5,271 nt of DNA, from contig JAGVCB010000104.1 of the NCBI GenBank assembly GCA_020059445.1, positions 1 through 5,271 on the forward strand. Reading direction: 5' to 3'. Below, piece after piece: positions 1 to 5,271 of this stretch. A program made the position numbers and the translations under genes. Within the stretch, counting starts at the first letter, position 1, and each line of letters starts with the position of its first letter. Source of the DNA: Polynucleobacter sp. (GTDB taxonomy: Bacteria > Pseudomonadota > Gammaproteobacteria > Burkholderiales > Burkholderiaceae). The notes beneath the pieces are model-generated. The model searched no databases. It worked only from the letters and a program-made list of their open reading frames with translations, and was not told where the DNA came from.

Positions 1-458
1 CGCAACTCATCAAAGACGCCATCGTTTGTTTAGCTCAACATCCTGAGCTGCGGATACTCACGCGCAGCTGCATGTATGAGAGTGCTCCTGTTGGTGCGGA
101 AGGTCCTGATTTCATCAATGCTGTTGTTTCACTTGAGACTCAATTAACCCCCGAAGATCTTCTGTCTATTTGTCAAAATATTGAAAACACTTTTGGCAGA
201 GAGCGTCCTTACATCAATGCCCCTCGCACGCTTGATCTAGATGTCTTAGCTTACGATAATTTATCGATTCAAAACGAAAGATTAACGATTCCACATCCAC
301 GCATGATCGAAAGATCATTCGTTCTTTTCCCCCTCCTAGAAATTGCTCCGGATATTGACTTGCCCGGATTTGGTAAATTAATGAAATACATACCAAATGT
401 TGAGCACCAAAGAATTAACAGGGTGCAAGGGTGCAGTTGCCCTACTCAGCATATTTAA
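1..458 (+). CDS. folK: FolK, 6-hydroxymethyl-dihydropterin pyrophosphokinase (5' partial)
   Basis: Transfers pyrophosphate from ATP to 6-hydroxymethyl-7,8-dihydropterin, a cytoplasmic step of folate synthesis just before dihydropteroate synthase. The reading frame is open from base 3 to a TAA at 456-458, giving 151 visible residues. The visible N-terminus ([20 protein letters not shown]) is already inside the fold, so the real start, with the usual GSNLG motif, lies left of the window; the ATG at 72 is internal. Family landmarks in order are MYESAPVG (from 72), the substrate-loop stretch [12 protein letters not shown], the signature [13 protein letters not shown] with the two Mg-binding aspartates at codons 234-236 and 240-242 (equivalent to E. 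coli D95 and D97), then IPHPRM and [14 protein letters not shown]. The C-terminus continues past the usual core with a short tail ending CSCPTQHI. panB follows after 14 nt, so the two are probably cotranscribed. Its promoter is not in the window. Confidence 0.95.
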   Translation, partial: QLIKDAIVCLAQHPELRILTRSCMYESAPVGAEGPDFINAVVSLETQLTPEDLLSICQNIENTFGRERPYINAPRTLDLDVLAYDNLSIQNERLTIPHPRMIERSFVLFPLLEIAPDIDLPGFGKLMKYIPNVEHQRINRVQGCSCPTQHI

Positions 459-462
459 AGGG
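458..462 (+). promoter_or_regulatory. Ribosome binding site of panB
   Basis: AAGGG lies 10 nt upstream of the ATG at 473. It begins on the last base of the folK stop codon, so a ribosome terminating on folK is placed close to the panB start, consistent with translational coupling. It favours 473 over the upstream in-frame ATG at 431, which lies inside folK, and over the in-frame ATG at 500. Confidence 0.6.
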
Positions 463-472
463 CAAGATACAC

Positions 473-1303
473 ATGAGTTACTTACAAGAATCAGCCACCA
501 TGCGTGGACTTGTGACTATTTCTAAGCTTCAAGAAATGCGTCAAGCCGATGAAAAAATCGCTGTCTTAACCGCTTACGATGCAAGTTTTGCTTCCCTCAT
601 GGATCAGGCTGGTGTGGATGTGATTTTAATTGGTGATTCTTTGGGCAATATTGTTCAAGGCGAATCCAGCACACTCCCTGTCACTGTTGAGCACATGGTG
701 TATCACACCAGTTGTGTTGCCAAAGGACAAGCTTCTGCTTTCTTGATTGCTGATATGCCTTTTGGATCATATTCAACGCCTGAACAAGCGATGCTCAATT
801 CAGCCCAGCTGATGAGAGCTGGTGCTCACATGGTGAAATTAGAGGGCGGCGCTTGGCTTGCAGAGACTGTGAAATTTTTAGTTGAAAGAAGTATTCCTGT
901 TTGTGCTCACCTAGGCTTGTTGCCTCAATCAGTTCACACCTTGGGTGGCTTCAAGGTTCAGGGCAAATCAACAGAATCAGCACAAACCTTGATCAATGAT
1001 GCCAAAGCATTGCAAGAGGCAGGCGCGCAACTGTTGGTTTTAGAAGCCATTCCATCAGAGCTTGGTAAAAGAGTGACTGATGCAATCCAAATTCCAACCA
1101 TTGGCATTGGTGCTGGACCTGATTGCTCTGGTCAGGTATTGGTGATGCACGATATGTTGGGCGCATTTCCGGGCAGAAGTCCTAAATTCGTTAAAAACTT
1201 CTTAATCGGACAAAGCTCTATCGAAGCTGCTTTTAAATGCTACGTCCAAGAAGTCAAAACCGGGAAATTTCCCGGTCCTGAGCACTGCTTTAAATCTGCT
1301 TAA
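473..1303 (+). CDS. panB: PanB, 3-methyl-2-oxobutanoate hydroxymethyltransferase
   Basis: Catalyses 5,10-methylene-THF + 3-methyl-2-oxobutanoate to 2-dehydropantoate, the first committed step of pantothenate and CoA synthesis, in the cytoplasm. The 276-residue product is a full-length TIM-barrel enzyme (E. coli 264). The active-site residues known from E. coli all appear at a constant offset of 10: Mg ligands D55 (IGDSLGN) and D94 (ADMPFGSY), K122 and E124 (VKLEGG), and catalytic E191 ([10 protein letters not shown]). Further family motifs are [46 protein letters not shown] and [16 protein letters not shown]. The 473 start gives the N-terminus MSYLQES, which I recall from other betaproteobacterial PanB proteins, and it has an RBS; the ATG at 500 would match the shorter E. 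coli N-terminus and is the alternative. folK lies 14 nt upstream and supplies the folate pathway that makes its cofactor. The stop codon overlaps that of the convergent dnaJ. Confidence 0.97.
   Translation: MSYLQESATMRGLVTISKLQEMRQADEKIAVLTAYDASFASLMDQAGVDVILIGDSLGNIVQGESSTLPVTVEHMVYHTSCVAKGQASAFLIADMPFGSYSTPEQAMLNSAQLMRAGAHMVKLEGGAWLAETVKFLVERSIPVCAHLGLLPQSVHTLGGFKVQGKSTESAQTLINDAKALQEAGAQLLVLEAIPSELGKRVTDAIQIPTIGIGAGPDCSGQVLVMHDMLGAFPGRSPKFVKNFLIGQSSIEAAFKCYVQEVKTGKFPGPEHCFKSA
1256..1276 (-). terminator. Probable intrinsic terminator of the dnaK-dnaJ transcript, inside the panB 3' end
   Basis: A perfect 16-bp palindrome, CCGGGAAATTTCCCGG, occupies 1260-1275 (18 bp if the flanking A/T pair is counted). 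Read on the - strand it starts 24 nt after the dnaJ stop, can fold as a GC-rich hairpin with a small AT loop, and is followed directly by TTTT (1259-1256) and then a pyrimidine-rich run. That is the form of a Rho-independent terminator. On the + strand it codes for the PanB residues TGKFPG and is not followed by a T tract, so it should work mainly for dnaJ. No termination data can be seen here. Confidence 0.65.
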
Positions 1304-2439
1304 TTAAAAAAGTCTTTCACTCGATCGACCCAACCCTTTTGTTGAGGGTTGTGTTTGGCGCCACCTGATTTCAGACTTTCATCTAATTGCTTCAAAATAT
1401 CTTTTTGTTCTTGATTGAGTTTCACTGGTGTTTCTACTTGAACATGGATGTACAAGTCACCAGGTAAAGCCGTTCTCAAGCTCTTGATACCTTTTGATCT
1501 CAATCTGAATGTCTTTCCACTCTGAGTTCCTTCTGGAACATCAAAGCTAGCTTTGCCAGACAAAGTTGGAACTTGGATTTCTCCACCCAAAGCTGCATCA
1601 ATGAATGAGATTGGCATTTGGCAATGTAAGTCATCGCCATCGCGCTCAAATACTGAATGCTCTTTGATATGAACTTCAACGTACAAATCACCGCTTGGTC
1701 CACCATTAACGCCAGGCTCACCATTACCAGCTGAACGAATTCTCATGCCATCATCAATACCCGCAGGGATTTTGACTTCAAGTGTTTTTTGAGATTTTGT
1801 TTTACCTGCACCATGACATTTTTTGCATGGCTTAGGAATGTGTTTACCTGATCCATTGCATCGTGGGCAAGTTTGCTGCATCGAAAAGAAGCCTTGAGAG
1901 ACTCTGACTTGGCCAGCGCCATGACATGTTCCGCAAGTTTCAACTTTTGTACCTGGTTCAGCACCCTCACCACCGCAATGTTCACAGTTAGACCAACTTG
2001 GAACTCTGATCTGTGTCTCGTGACCATGAGCAGCCTCTTCAAGCGAAATCTCCATGCTGTAGCGAAGATCAGCACCACGATAGACCTGAGGCCCACCACG
2101 GCCACCACGAGCACCTGCAGCGCCACCACCGAAGATATCTCCGAAGATGTCACCAAAGGCATCCGAGAAGCCACCAAAACCTTGGCCACCACCCATGCCG
2201 CCCATATTAGGATCGACACCAGCATGGCCATATTGATCATAGGCGGCGCGCTTCTGAGGATCAGACAGCATCTCATAAGCCTCTTTGGCTTCTTTGAACT
2301 TATCCTCAGCTTCTTTGCTATCCGGATTACGGTCTGGGTGGTACTTCATTGCCAACTTACGATAAGATTTTTTAATCTCCTCGTCAGTGGCATTCCGAGC
2401 TACCCCCAGAATGTCATAAAAATCGCGCTTGTTAGCCAA
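1300..2439 (-). CDS. dnaJ: DnaJ (Hsp40), J-domain co-chaperone of DnaK
   Basis: Delivers unfolded clients to DnaK and stimulates its ATPase; cytoplasmic. The 379 residues have the complete type I layout (E. coli 376): J domain about 4-70 with HPD at 34-36; Gly/Phe-rich linker about 74-118 with a repeated FGDIFG; zinc-binding domain with four CxxCxGxG motifs starting at C152, C169, C191 and C205; then the C-terminal client-binding domains, including the motif [12 protein letters not shown]. All eight zinc cysteines are present. The start codon is TTG (2439-2437). No ATG gives a complete J domain, and the SD AAGGA sits 6 nt upstream. It follows dnaK after 9 nt in the same frame, so the two are surely cotranscribed and probably translationally coupled. 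The 3' end overlaps panB by 4 nt, tail to tail. Several other long open frames across this gene, on both strands, lack family motifs and are composition shadows. Confidence 0.97.
   Translation of the reverse strand: MANKRDFYDILGVARNATDEEIKKSYRKLAMKYHPDRNPDSKEAEDKFKEAKEAYEMLSDPQKRAAYDQYGHAGVDPNMGGMGGGQGFGGFSDAFGDIFGDIFGGGAAGARGGRGGPQVYRGADLRYSMEISLEEAAHGHETQIRVPSWSNCEHCGGEGAEPGTKVETCGTCHGAGQVRVSQGFFSMQQTCPRCNGSGKHIPKPCKKCHGAGKTKSQKTLEVKIPAGIDDGMRIRSAGNGEPGVNGGPSGDLYVEVHIKEHSVFERDGDDLHCQMPISFIDAALGGEIQVPTLSGKASFDVPEGTQSGKTFRLRSKGIKSLRTALPGDLYIHVQVETPVKLNQEQKDILKQLDESLKSGGAKHNPQQKGWVDRVKDFFN
1331..1356 (+). terminator. Possible terminator hairpin of folK-panB, inside the dnaJ 3' end
   Basis: CAACCCT (1331-1337) pairs perfectly with AGGGTTG (1345-1351) around a 7-nt loop, 28 nt after the panB stop. 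Downstream on the + strand is TGTTTGG, a weak T tract, so termination may be partial or may depend on other factors. The hairpin lies in the coding region for the DnaJ C-terminus (around HNPQQK), and could be a coincidence of that coding sequence. Confidence 0.35.
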
Positions 2440-2445
2440 AACTAT

Positions 2446-2450
2446 TCCTT
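2446..2450 (-). promoter_or_regulatory. Ribosome binding site of dnaJ, overlapping the dnaK stop codon
   Basis: On the - strand the sequence reads TAAGGA-ATAGTT-TTG. The SD AAGGA begins within the dnaK TAA stop and is 6 nt from the TTG. This site decides the dnaJ start, because no ATG is available at the right place. Confidence 0.75.
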
Positions 2451-4371
2451 ACTTCTTGTCGTTTACTTCCTTGAATTCTGCATCAACGACATTGTCGTCC
2501 TTAGGTTTAGCATTATCACCGCCTGCCTGGGCTGCTTGATTTTTTTCAGCCATTGCAGCATACACTTTTTCACCTAACTTCTGACTAACCTTACCCAACT
2601 CTTCAGTTTTAGCAGTAATGACATCTTTATCAGTGCCTTTGCATGCTTCTTCCAAGTCTTTCATGGCGGCTTCAATTTTTTCTTTTTCATCAGCCTCTAA
2701 AGAAGCACCGTGCTCCTCAAGGGCTTTCTTGGTTGAATGAACCAAAGCTTCGGCTGTATTCTTAGCATCCACCATTTCACGTAACTTCTTATCTTCTTCT
2801 GCGTTTTCCTCAGCATCTTTGACCATGCGCTGAATTTCATCTTCAGATAAACCAGAGTTAGCCTTGATGGTGATTTTGTTTTCTTTACCAGTTGCTTTGT
2901 CTTTTGCGCCCACGTGCAAAATGCCGTTAGCATCAATATCAAAAGATACTTCAATCTGAGGAGTGCCACGTGATGCTGGAGCAATGCCCTCAAGATTAAA
3001 TTCACCCAACACTTTGTTCGCTGAAGCCATCTCACGCTCACCTTGGAAAACCTTGATGGTCACCGCAGGTTGATTATCTTCCGCCGTCGAGAACACTTGA
3101 GCATGCTTGGTTGGAATGGTGGTGTTTTTCGTGATCATCTTTGTCATCACGCCGCCCAAAGTTTCGATACCCAATGACAAAGGTGTCACGTCCAACAACA
3201 ATACGTCTGTACGATCGCCTGACAAAACTGCTCCCTGAATCGCAGCACCTACAGCAACAGCTTCATCTGGGTTCACATCTTTACGTGGCTCTTGACCAAA
3301 AAATTCTTTTACCTTCTCTTGAACCTTAGGCATACGAGTCATACCGCCTACCAAGATCACATCATGAATATCACCCACAGCAACGCCAGCATCTTTGATG
3401 GCTGTGCGGCATGGATCAATCGTGCGTGCAATCAAATCATCTACCAAAGACTCTAATTTGGCTCGAGTCATTTTGATGTTTAAGTGCTTAGGGCCTGATG
3501 CATCAGCCGTGATGTAAGGCAAGTTGATGTCTGACTGAGCGCTTGATGACAATTCAATTTTTGCCTTTTCAGCAGCTTCCTTCAAACGCTGCAAAGCCAA
3601 CACGTCTTTTGATAGGTCCACACCTTGATCTTTTTTGAACTCATCAATGATGTAATCAATGATGCGCTGGTCAAAGTCTTCACCACCCAAGAATGTGTCA
3701 CCGTTGGTTGACAACACTTCAAATTGCTTTTCGCCATCCACATCAGCAATCTCAATGATTGATACGTCAAACGTACCACCACCCAAGTCATAAACAGCAA
3801 TCTTTCGATCGCCCTTTTCTTGTTTATCCAAACCAAACGCCAGCGCAGCAGCTGTCGGCTCGTTGATGATGCGCTTAACATCTAAGCCAGCGATACGACC
3901 GGCATCTTTCGTAGCTTGACGTTGGCTGTCGTTGAAATATGCAGGCACAGTGATCACTGCTTCAGTCACTTCTTCACCCAGGTAATCTTCAGCAGTCTTC
4001 TTCATTTTGCGAAGAACTTCAGCAGAGATTTGTGGAGGGGCCATTTTTTTACCGCGCACCTCAACCCATGCATCGCCGTTATCAGCTTTTGCAATGGTGT
4101 AAGGCATCAAATTGATGTCTTTCTGAACTTCTTTTTCTTCAAACTTGCGGCCAATCAATCGCTTCACTGCATACAGCGTGTTACGAGGATTGGTCACAGA
4201 TTGACGTTTAGCAGGAGCACCCACCAAGATTTCGCCATCTTCCATGTAAGCAATGATGGATGGGGTCGTGCGTGCACCTTCTGCGTTTTCAATCACTTTA
4301 GGGGTGTTACCCTCCAAAATTGAAACGCACGAATTGGTTGTTCCTAAGTCAATACCGATGATCTTTGCCAT
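2449..4371 (-). CDS. dnaK: DnaK (Hsp70), ATP-dependent molecular chaperone
   Basis: Binds exposed hydrophobic segments of unfolded proteins in an ATP-controlled cycle with DnaJ and GrpE; cytoplasmic. The 640 residues are full length (E. coli 638). The nucleotide-binding domain covers about 1-385, with phosphate loop GIDLGTTNS (6-14), K70, E171 in [22 protein letters not shown] (195-204, including T200, equivalent to E. coli T199) and [13 protein letters not shown] (338-350). The interdomain linker VLLLDVT is at 390-396. The beta substrate-binding domain follows to about 505, then the helical lid from about 508 and a charged tail with the conserved end [12 protein letters not shown]. The ATG start has the SD AGGAG 6 nt upstream. 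It lies 67 nt after grpE with its own sigma-32 promoter in that gap, and 9 nt before dnaJ. No key residue is missing. The antisense and out-of-frame open frames over it are shadows. Confidence 0.99.
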   Translation of the reverse strand: MAKIIGIDLGTTNSCVSILEGNTPKVIENAEGARTTPSIIAYMEDGEILVGAPAKRQSVTNPRNTLYAVKRLIGRKFEEKEVQKDINLMPYTIAKADNGDAWVEVRGKKMAPPQISAEVLRKMKKTAEDYLGEEVTEAVITVPAYFNDSQRQATKDAGRIAGLDVKRIINEPTAAALAFGLDKQEKGDRKIAVYDLGGGTFDVSIIEIADVDGEKQFEVLSTNGDTFLGGEDFDQRIIDYIIDEFKKDQGVDLSKDVLALQRLKEAAEKAKIELSSSAQSDINLPYITADASGPKHLNIKMTRAKLESLVDDLIARTIDPCRTAIKDAGVAVGDIHDVILVGGMTRMPKVQEKVKEFFGQEPRKDVNPDEAVAVGAAIQGAVLSGDRTDVLLLDVTPLSLGIETLGGVMTKMITKNTTIPTKHAQVFSTAEDNQPAVTIKVFQGEREMASANKVLGEFNLEGIAPASRGTPQIEVSFDIDANGILHVGAKDKATGKENKITIKANSGLSEDEIQRMVKDAEENAEEDKKLREMVDAKNTAEALVHSTKKALEEHGASLEADEKEKIEAAMKDLEEACKGTDKDVITAKTEELGKVSQKLGEKVYAAMAEKNQAAQAGGDNAKPKDDNVVDAEFKEVNDKK

Positions 4372-4377
4372 GCTTAA

Positions 4378-4382
4378 CTCCT
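4378..4382 (-). promoter_or_regulatory. Ribosome binding site of dnaK
   Basis: AGGAG (within TAGGAG) lies 6 nt upstream of the dnaK ATG. It is the strongest SD in the window and contrasts with grpE, where none is visible. Confidence 0.7.
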
Positions 4383-4403
4383 AAAAATTGTTTTATGTGT
4401 TTA

Positions 4404-4431
4404 ATTTGGGGATGAATGATTTGATTTCAAG
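4404..4431 (-). promoter_or_regulatory. Sigma-32 (RpoH) heat-shock promoter of dnaK
   Basis: On the - strand, CTTGAAA (4431-4425) is separated by 13 nt from CCCCAAAT (4411-4404). The known RpoH consensus is CTTGAAA, a spacer of about 11-16 nt, then CCCCATNT; the -35 matches fully and the -10 has one mismatch. The -35 begins 7 nt after the grpE stop. Transcription should start near 4398, leaving a leader of about 25-28 nt that carries the dnaK RBS. This would give dnaK-dnaJ heat induction independent of the grpE promoter. Confidence 0.75.
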
Positions 4432-4438
4432 GTTTGAG

Positions 4439-5020
4439 TTACTTGGGCTGACTGACAGTCACCAGAGCAGGTCTCAAAACTCGGTCTGCAATTAAATAGC
4501 CTTTTTGCAAGACAGTTACAACGGTGTTAGCCTCTTGTTCATGAGGAACCATTGCAATTGCTTGGTGACGATGTGGGTCAAACTTCTCACCCACTGGGTT
4601 GATTTCTAGAACCTTGCCTTTTTCTAAAGCAGAAACCAATTGCTTCAAAGTTAACTCAATGCCCTCTTTCATCTTGGCTGAATCTGCACCACTATCTGTT
4701 AAGGCAGCATTCAAGCTATCTAAAACAGGCAATAAGTTCTCAGCAAACCCTTCAATGGCAAATTTATGGGCTTTAGCCACGTCTTCCATTGAGCGTCTAC
4801 GGGCATTTTCTACTTCAGCCTTGGCGCGTAAAAACTGGTCTTGAAACTCTTTGATTTGAGCTTCTAAGGCCACAATGGTTTCTTCTGGCGTCAAAGGCTC
4901 ATTGCTCTGATCGCCTGGATTGGATGCGTCCGATGCTTGGTCAGCCTGATTTAACTCATTGATTTCATGAGAATTTTCTTGTTCGGCAGATGGTGCTTCT
5001 TGGTTTTTATCTTGGCTCAT
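4439..5020 (-). CDS. grpE: GrpE, nucleotide exchange factor for DnaK
   Basis: Releases ADP from DnaK to reset the chaperone cycle; acts as a dimer in the cytoplasm. The 193 residues match the usual size (E. coli 197). An acidic, polar N-terminal tail (about 1-42) is followed by a long charged helical segment (about 45-95, containing [12 protein letters not shown], the dimerising coiled-coil region) and the C-terminal beta domain that contacts DnaK. That domain carries the family signature FDPHRHQA (147-154) followed by [19 protein letters not shown] (167-185). The ATG at 5020 has no recognisable SD in the 20 nt upstream, but no better in-frame start is seen. A sigma-32 promoter match lies 29 nt upstream. 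hemH lies 81 nt upstream and dnaK 67 nt downstream on the same strand. Confidence 0.97.
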   Translation of the reverse strand: MSQDKNQEAPSAEQENSHEINELNQADQASDASNPGDQSNEPLTPEETIVALEAQIKEFQDQFLRAKAEVENARRRSMEDVAKAHKFAIEGFAENLLPVLDSLNAALTDSGADSAKMKEGIELTLKQLVSALEKGKVLEINPVGEKFDPHRHQAIAMVPHEQEANTVVTVLQKGYLIADRVLRPALVTVSQPK

Positions 5021-5048
5021 AGGTCATTTAATCATGTAATAAATAACC

Positions 5049-5076
5049 ATATAGGGCCTAAAAATGAAATTTCAAG
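5049..5076 (-). promoter_or_regulatory. Sigma-32 (RpoH) heat-shock promoter of grpE
   Basis: On the - strand, CTTGAAA (5076-5070) is followed after 13 nt by CCCTATAT (5056-5049). The -35 is a full match and the -10 has one mismatch to CCCCATNT. Spacing is identical to the dnaK promoter. The same bases also offer a sigma-70-like pair, TTGAAA-N16-TATATG (4 of 6 at the -10), which could give basal expression. Transcription would start near 5043, leaving a leader of roughly 22 nt. Confidence 0.7.
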
Positions 5077-5083
5077 GCCCTAT
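5051..5083. repeat. Perfect 8-bp inverted repeat spanning the grpE promoter
   Basis: ATAGGGCC (5051-5058) and GGCCCTAT (5076-5083) are perfect inverted repeats 17 nt apart. On the - strand the left arm ends on the first base of the -35, and the right arm contains most of the -10. It could be an operator, a hairpin at the 3' end of the hemH transcript, or chance. On the + strand the second arm is followed by a T-rich run (TTTCACTTTATC), so it resembles a terminator for antisense transcription towards hemH. It is not the CIRCE element. Confidence 0.55.
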
Positions 5084-5101
5084 TTTCACTTTATCTTTAC
5101 T

Positions 5102-5271
5102 TTATTTTTTATCAGCCAATGCGGCGGCTCTTTGCATGCTCAAAGCCAAGGCTTGCTCTGACTCTGGCACTTGTGGCCAGCCACCCAAATGTTCATCGGC
5201 TATTTCTGCCAAACCAGAAATCCAAACTGGGCTGTTATTCAAACAAGCAATGTAATGATATTCACCACCAC
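5102..5271 (-). CDS. hemH: HemH, ferrochelatase (C-terminal end only)
   Basis: Inserts Fe2+ into protoporphyrin IX, the last step of protoheme synthesis. Only the final 55 residues are in the window; the frame begins at 5269 and ends with TAA at 5104-5102. The visible start [20 protein letters not shown] matches the conserved ferrochelatase C-terminal region (E. coli has a similar GGEYEYIPALN). It is followed by [12 protein letters not shown] and a longer Ala/Gln-rich tail ending ALADKK. The catalytic His and Glu lie upstream, outside the window, so activity cannot be judged. It is on the same strand as grpE, 81 nt upstream of it. Readthrough into the chaperone genes is possible, but grpE has its own promoter. 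The call rests on one conserved motif plus the gene order known from betaproteobacteria. Confidence 0.85.
   Translation of the reverse strand, partial: GGEYHYIACLNNSPVWISGLAEIADEHLGGWPQVPESEQALALSMQRAAALADKK

Noticed and set aside
72..458. folK taken to start at the ATG at 72
   Set aside because: The frame is open back to base 3 and encodes family-typical residues upstream (ending LRILTRS), so 72 is an internal Met and the gene is cut by the window edge.
2095..2215. CCACC-rich repeated stretch as a tandem repeat element
   Set aside because: It is the reverse strand of the Gly-rich G/F linker of DnaJ (GGRGG, GGMGGG), explained by protein composition.
1743..2276. 177-residue open frame on the - strand within dnaJ
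   Set aside because: It is an alternative frame of the dnaJ coding region, which carries complete J-domain and zinc-finger motifs in its own frame.
1873..2577. 234-residue open frame on the + strand opposite dnaJ and the end of dnaK
   Set aside because: It lies wholly antisense to well-identified genes, has no recognisable motif or RBS, and its Thr/Ser-rich stretch is the reverse reading of the dnaJ Gly-rich codons.
3916..4323. 135-residue open frame on the + strand opposite dnaK
   Set aside because: Long antisense frames over dnaK are a common codon-usage artefact; no RBS, promoter or known domain was seen.
5065..5074. 10-bp palindrome TGAAATTTCA as an operator
   Set aside because: It overlaps the sigma-32 -35 box and is likely a chance extension of TTGAAA; it is not centred with the larger inverted repeat.
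5021..5101. CIRCE operator for HrcA upstream of grpE
   Set aside because: The CIRCE arms TTAGCACTC/GAGTGCTAA are absent; the inverted repeat here has a different sequence and a 17-nt spacer.
5064..5255. 63-residue open frame on the + strand at the right end
   Set aside because: It is antisense to the hemH C-terminus, whose conserved [11 protein letters not shown] is read on the - strand.

Overview
The window looks like a chromosomal core-gene segment from a betaproteobacterium of the Burkholderiaceae type. Best guess is Polynucleobacter or a close freshwater relative. This rests on the PanB N-terminus beginning MSYLQES, the order folK-panB facing dnaJ-dnaK-grpE-hemH, and a moderately AT-leaning base composition (judged by eye, not counted). 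The genus is inference from memory of gene order, not a database result.

Layout. On the + strand, the 3' part of folK (1-458, 5' end outside the window) is followed 14 nt later by panB (473-1303). On the - strand, reading right to left, are the 3' end of hemH (5271-5102, start outside the window), grpE (5020-4439), dnaK (4371-2449) and dnaJ (2439-1300). panB and dnaJ converge, and their stop codons share one TTAA (1300-1303). Nearly every base is coding. The only gaps are 14 nt (folK/panB), 9 nt (dnaK/dnaJ), 67 nt (grpE/dnaK) and 81 nt (hemH/grpE). No stretch over 300 bases lacks a gene.

How the genes work together. FolK makes the pterin pyrophosphate used in folate synthesis, and PanB uses a folate (5,10-methylene-THF) as one-carbon donor for pantothenate/CoA synthesis, so the + strand pair is metabolically linked. 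GrpE, DnaK and DnaJ form the complete Hsp70 chaperone machine: ATPase, J-domain co-chaperone and nucleotide exchange factor. hemH encodes the last step of protoheme synthesis and is the upstream neighbour of the chaperone genes.

Regulation visible in the sequence. Two good sigma-32 (heat-shock) promoter matches with the same 13-nt spacer lie in the two larger gaps: CTTGAAA-N13-CCCTATAT before grpE and CTTGAAA-N13-CCCCAAAT before dnaK. dnaK has a strong ribosome binding site (RBS), dnaJ has a TTG start, and grpE has no visible Shine-Dalgarno (SD) sequence. Together this suggests an expression gradient favouring DnaK. A terminator-like hairpin for the dnaKJ transcript lies inside the end of panB, and a weaker one for panB lies inside the end of dnaJ.

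I found no mobile element, CRISPR array, RNA gene or previously undescribed system. The points of interest are regulatory architecture in an otherwise ordinary housekeeping region.
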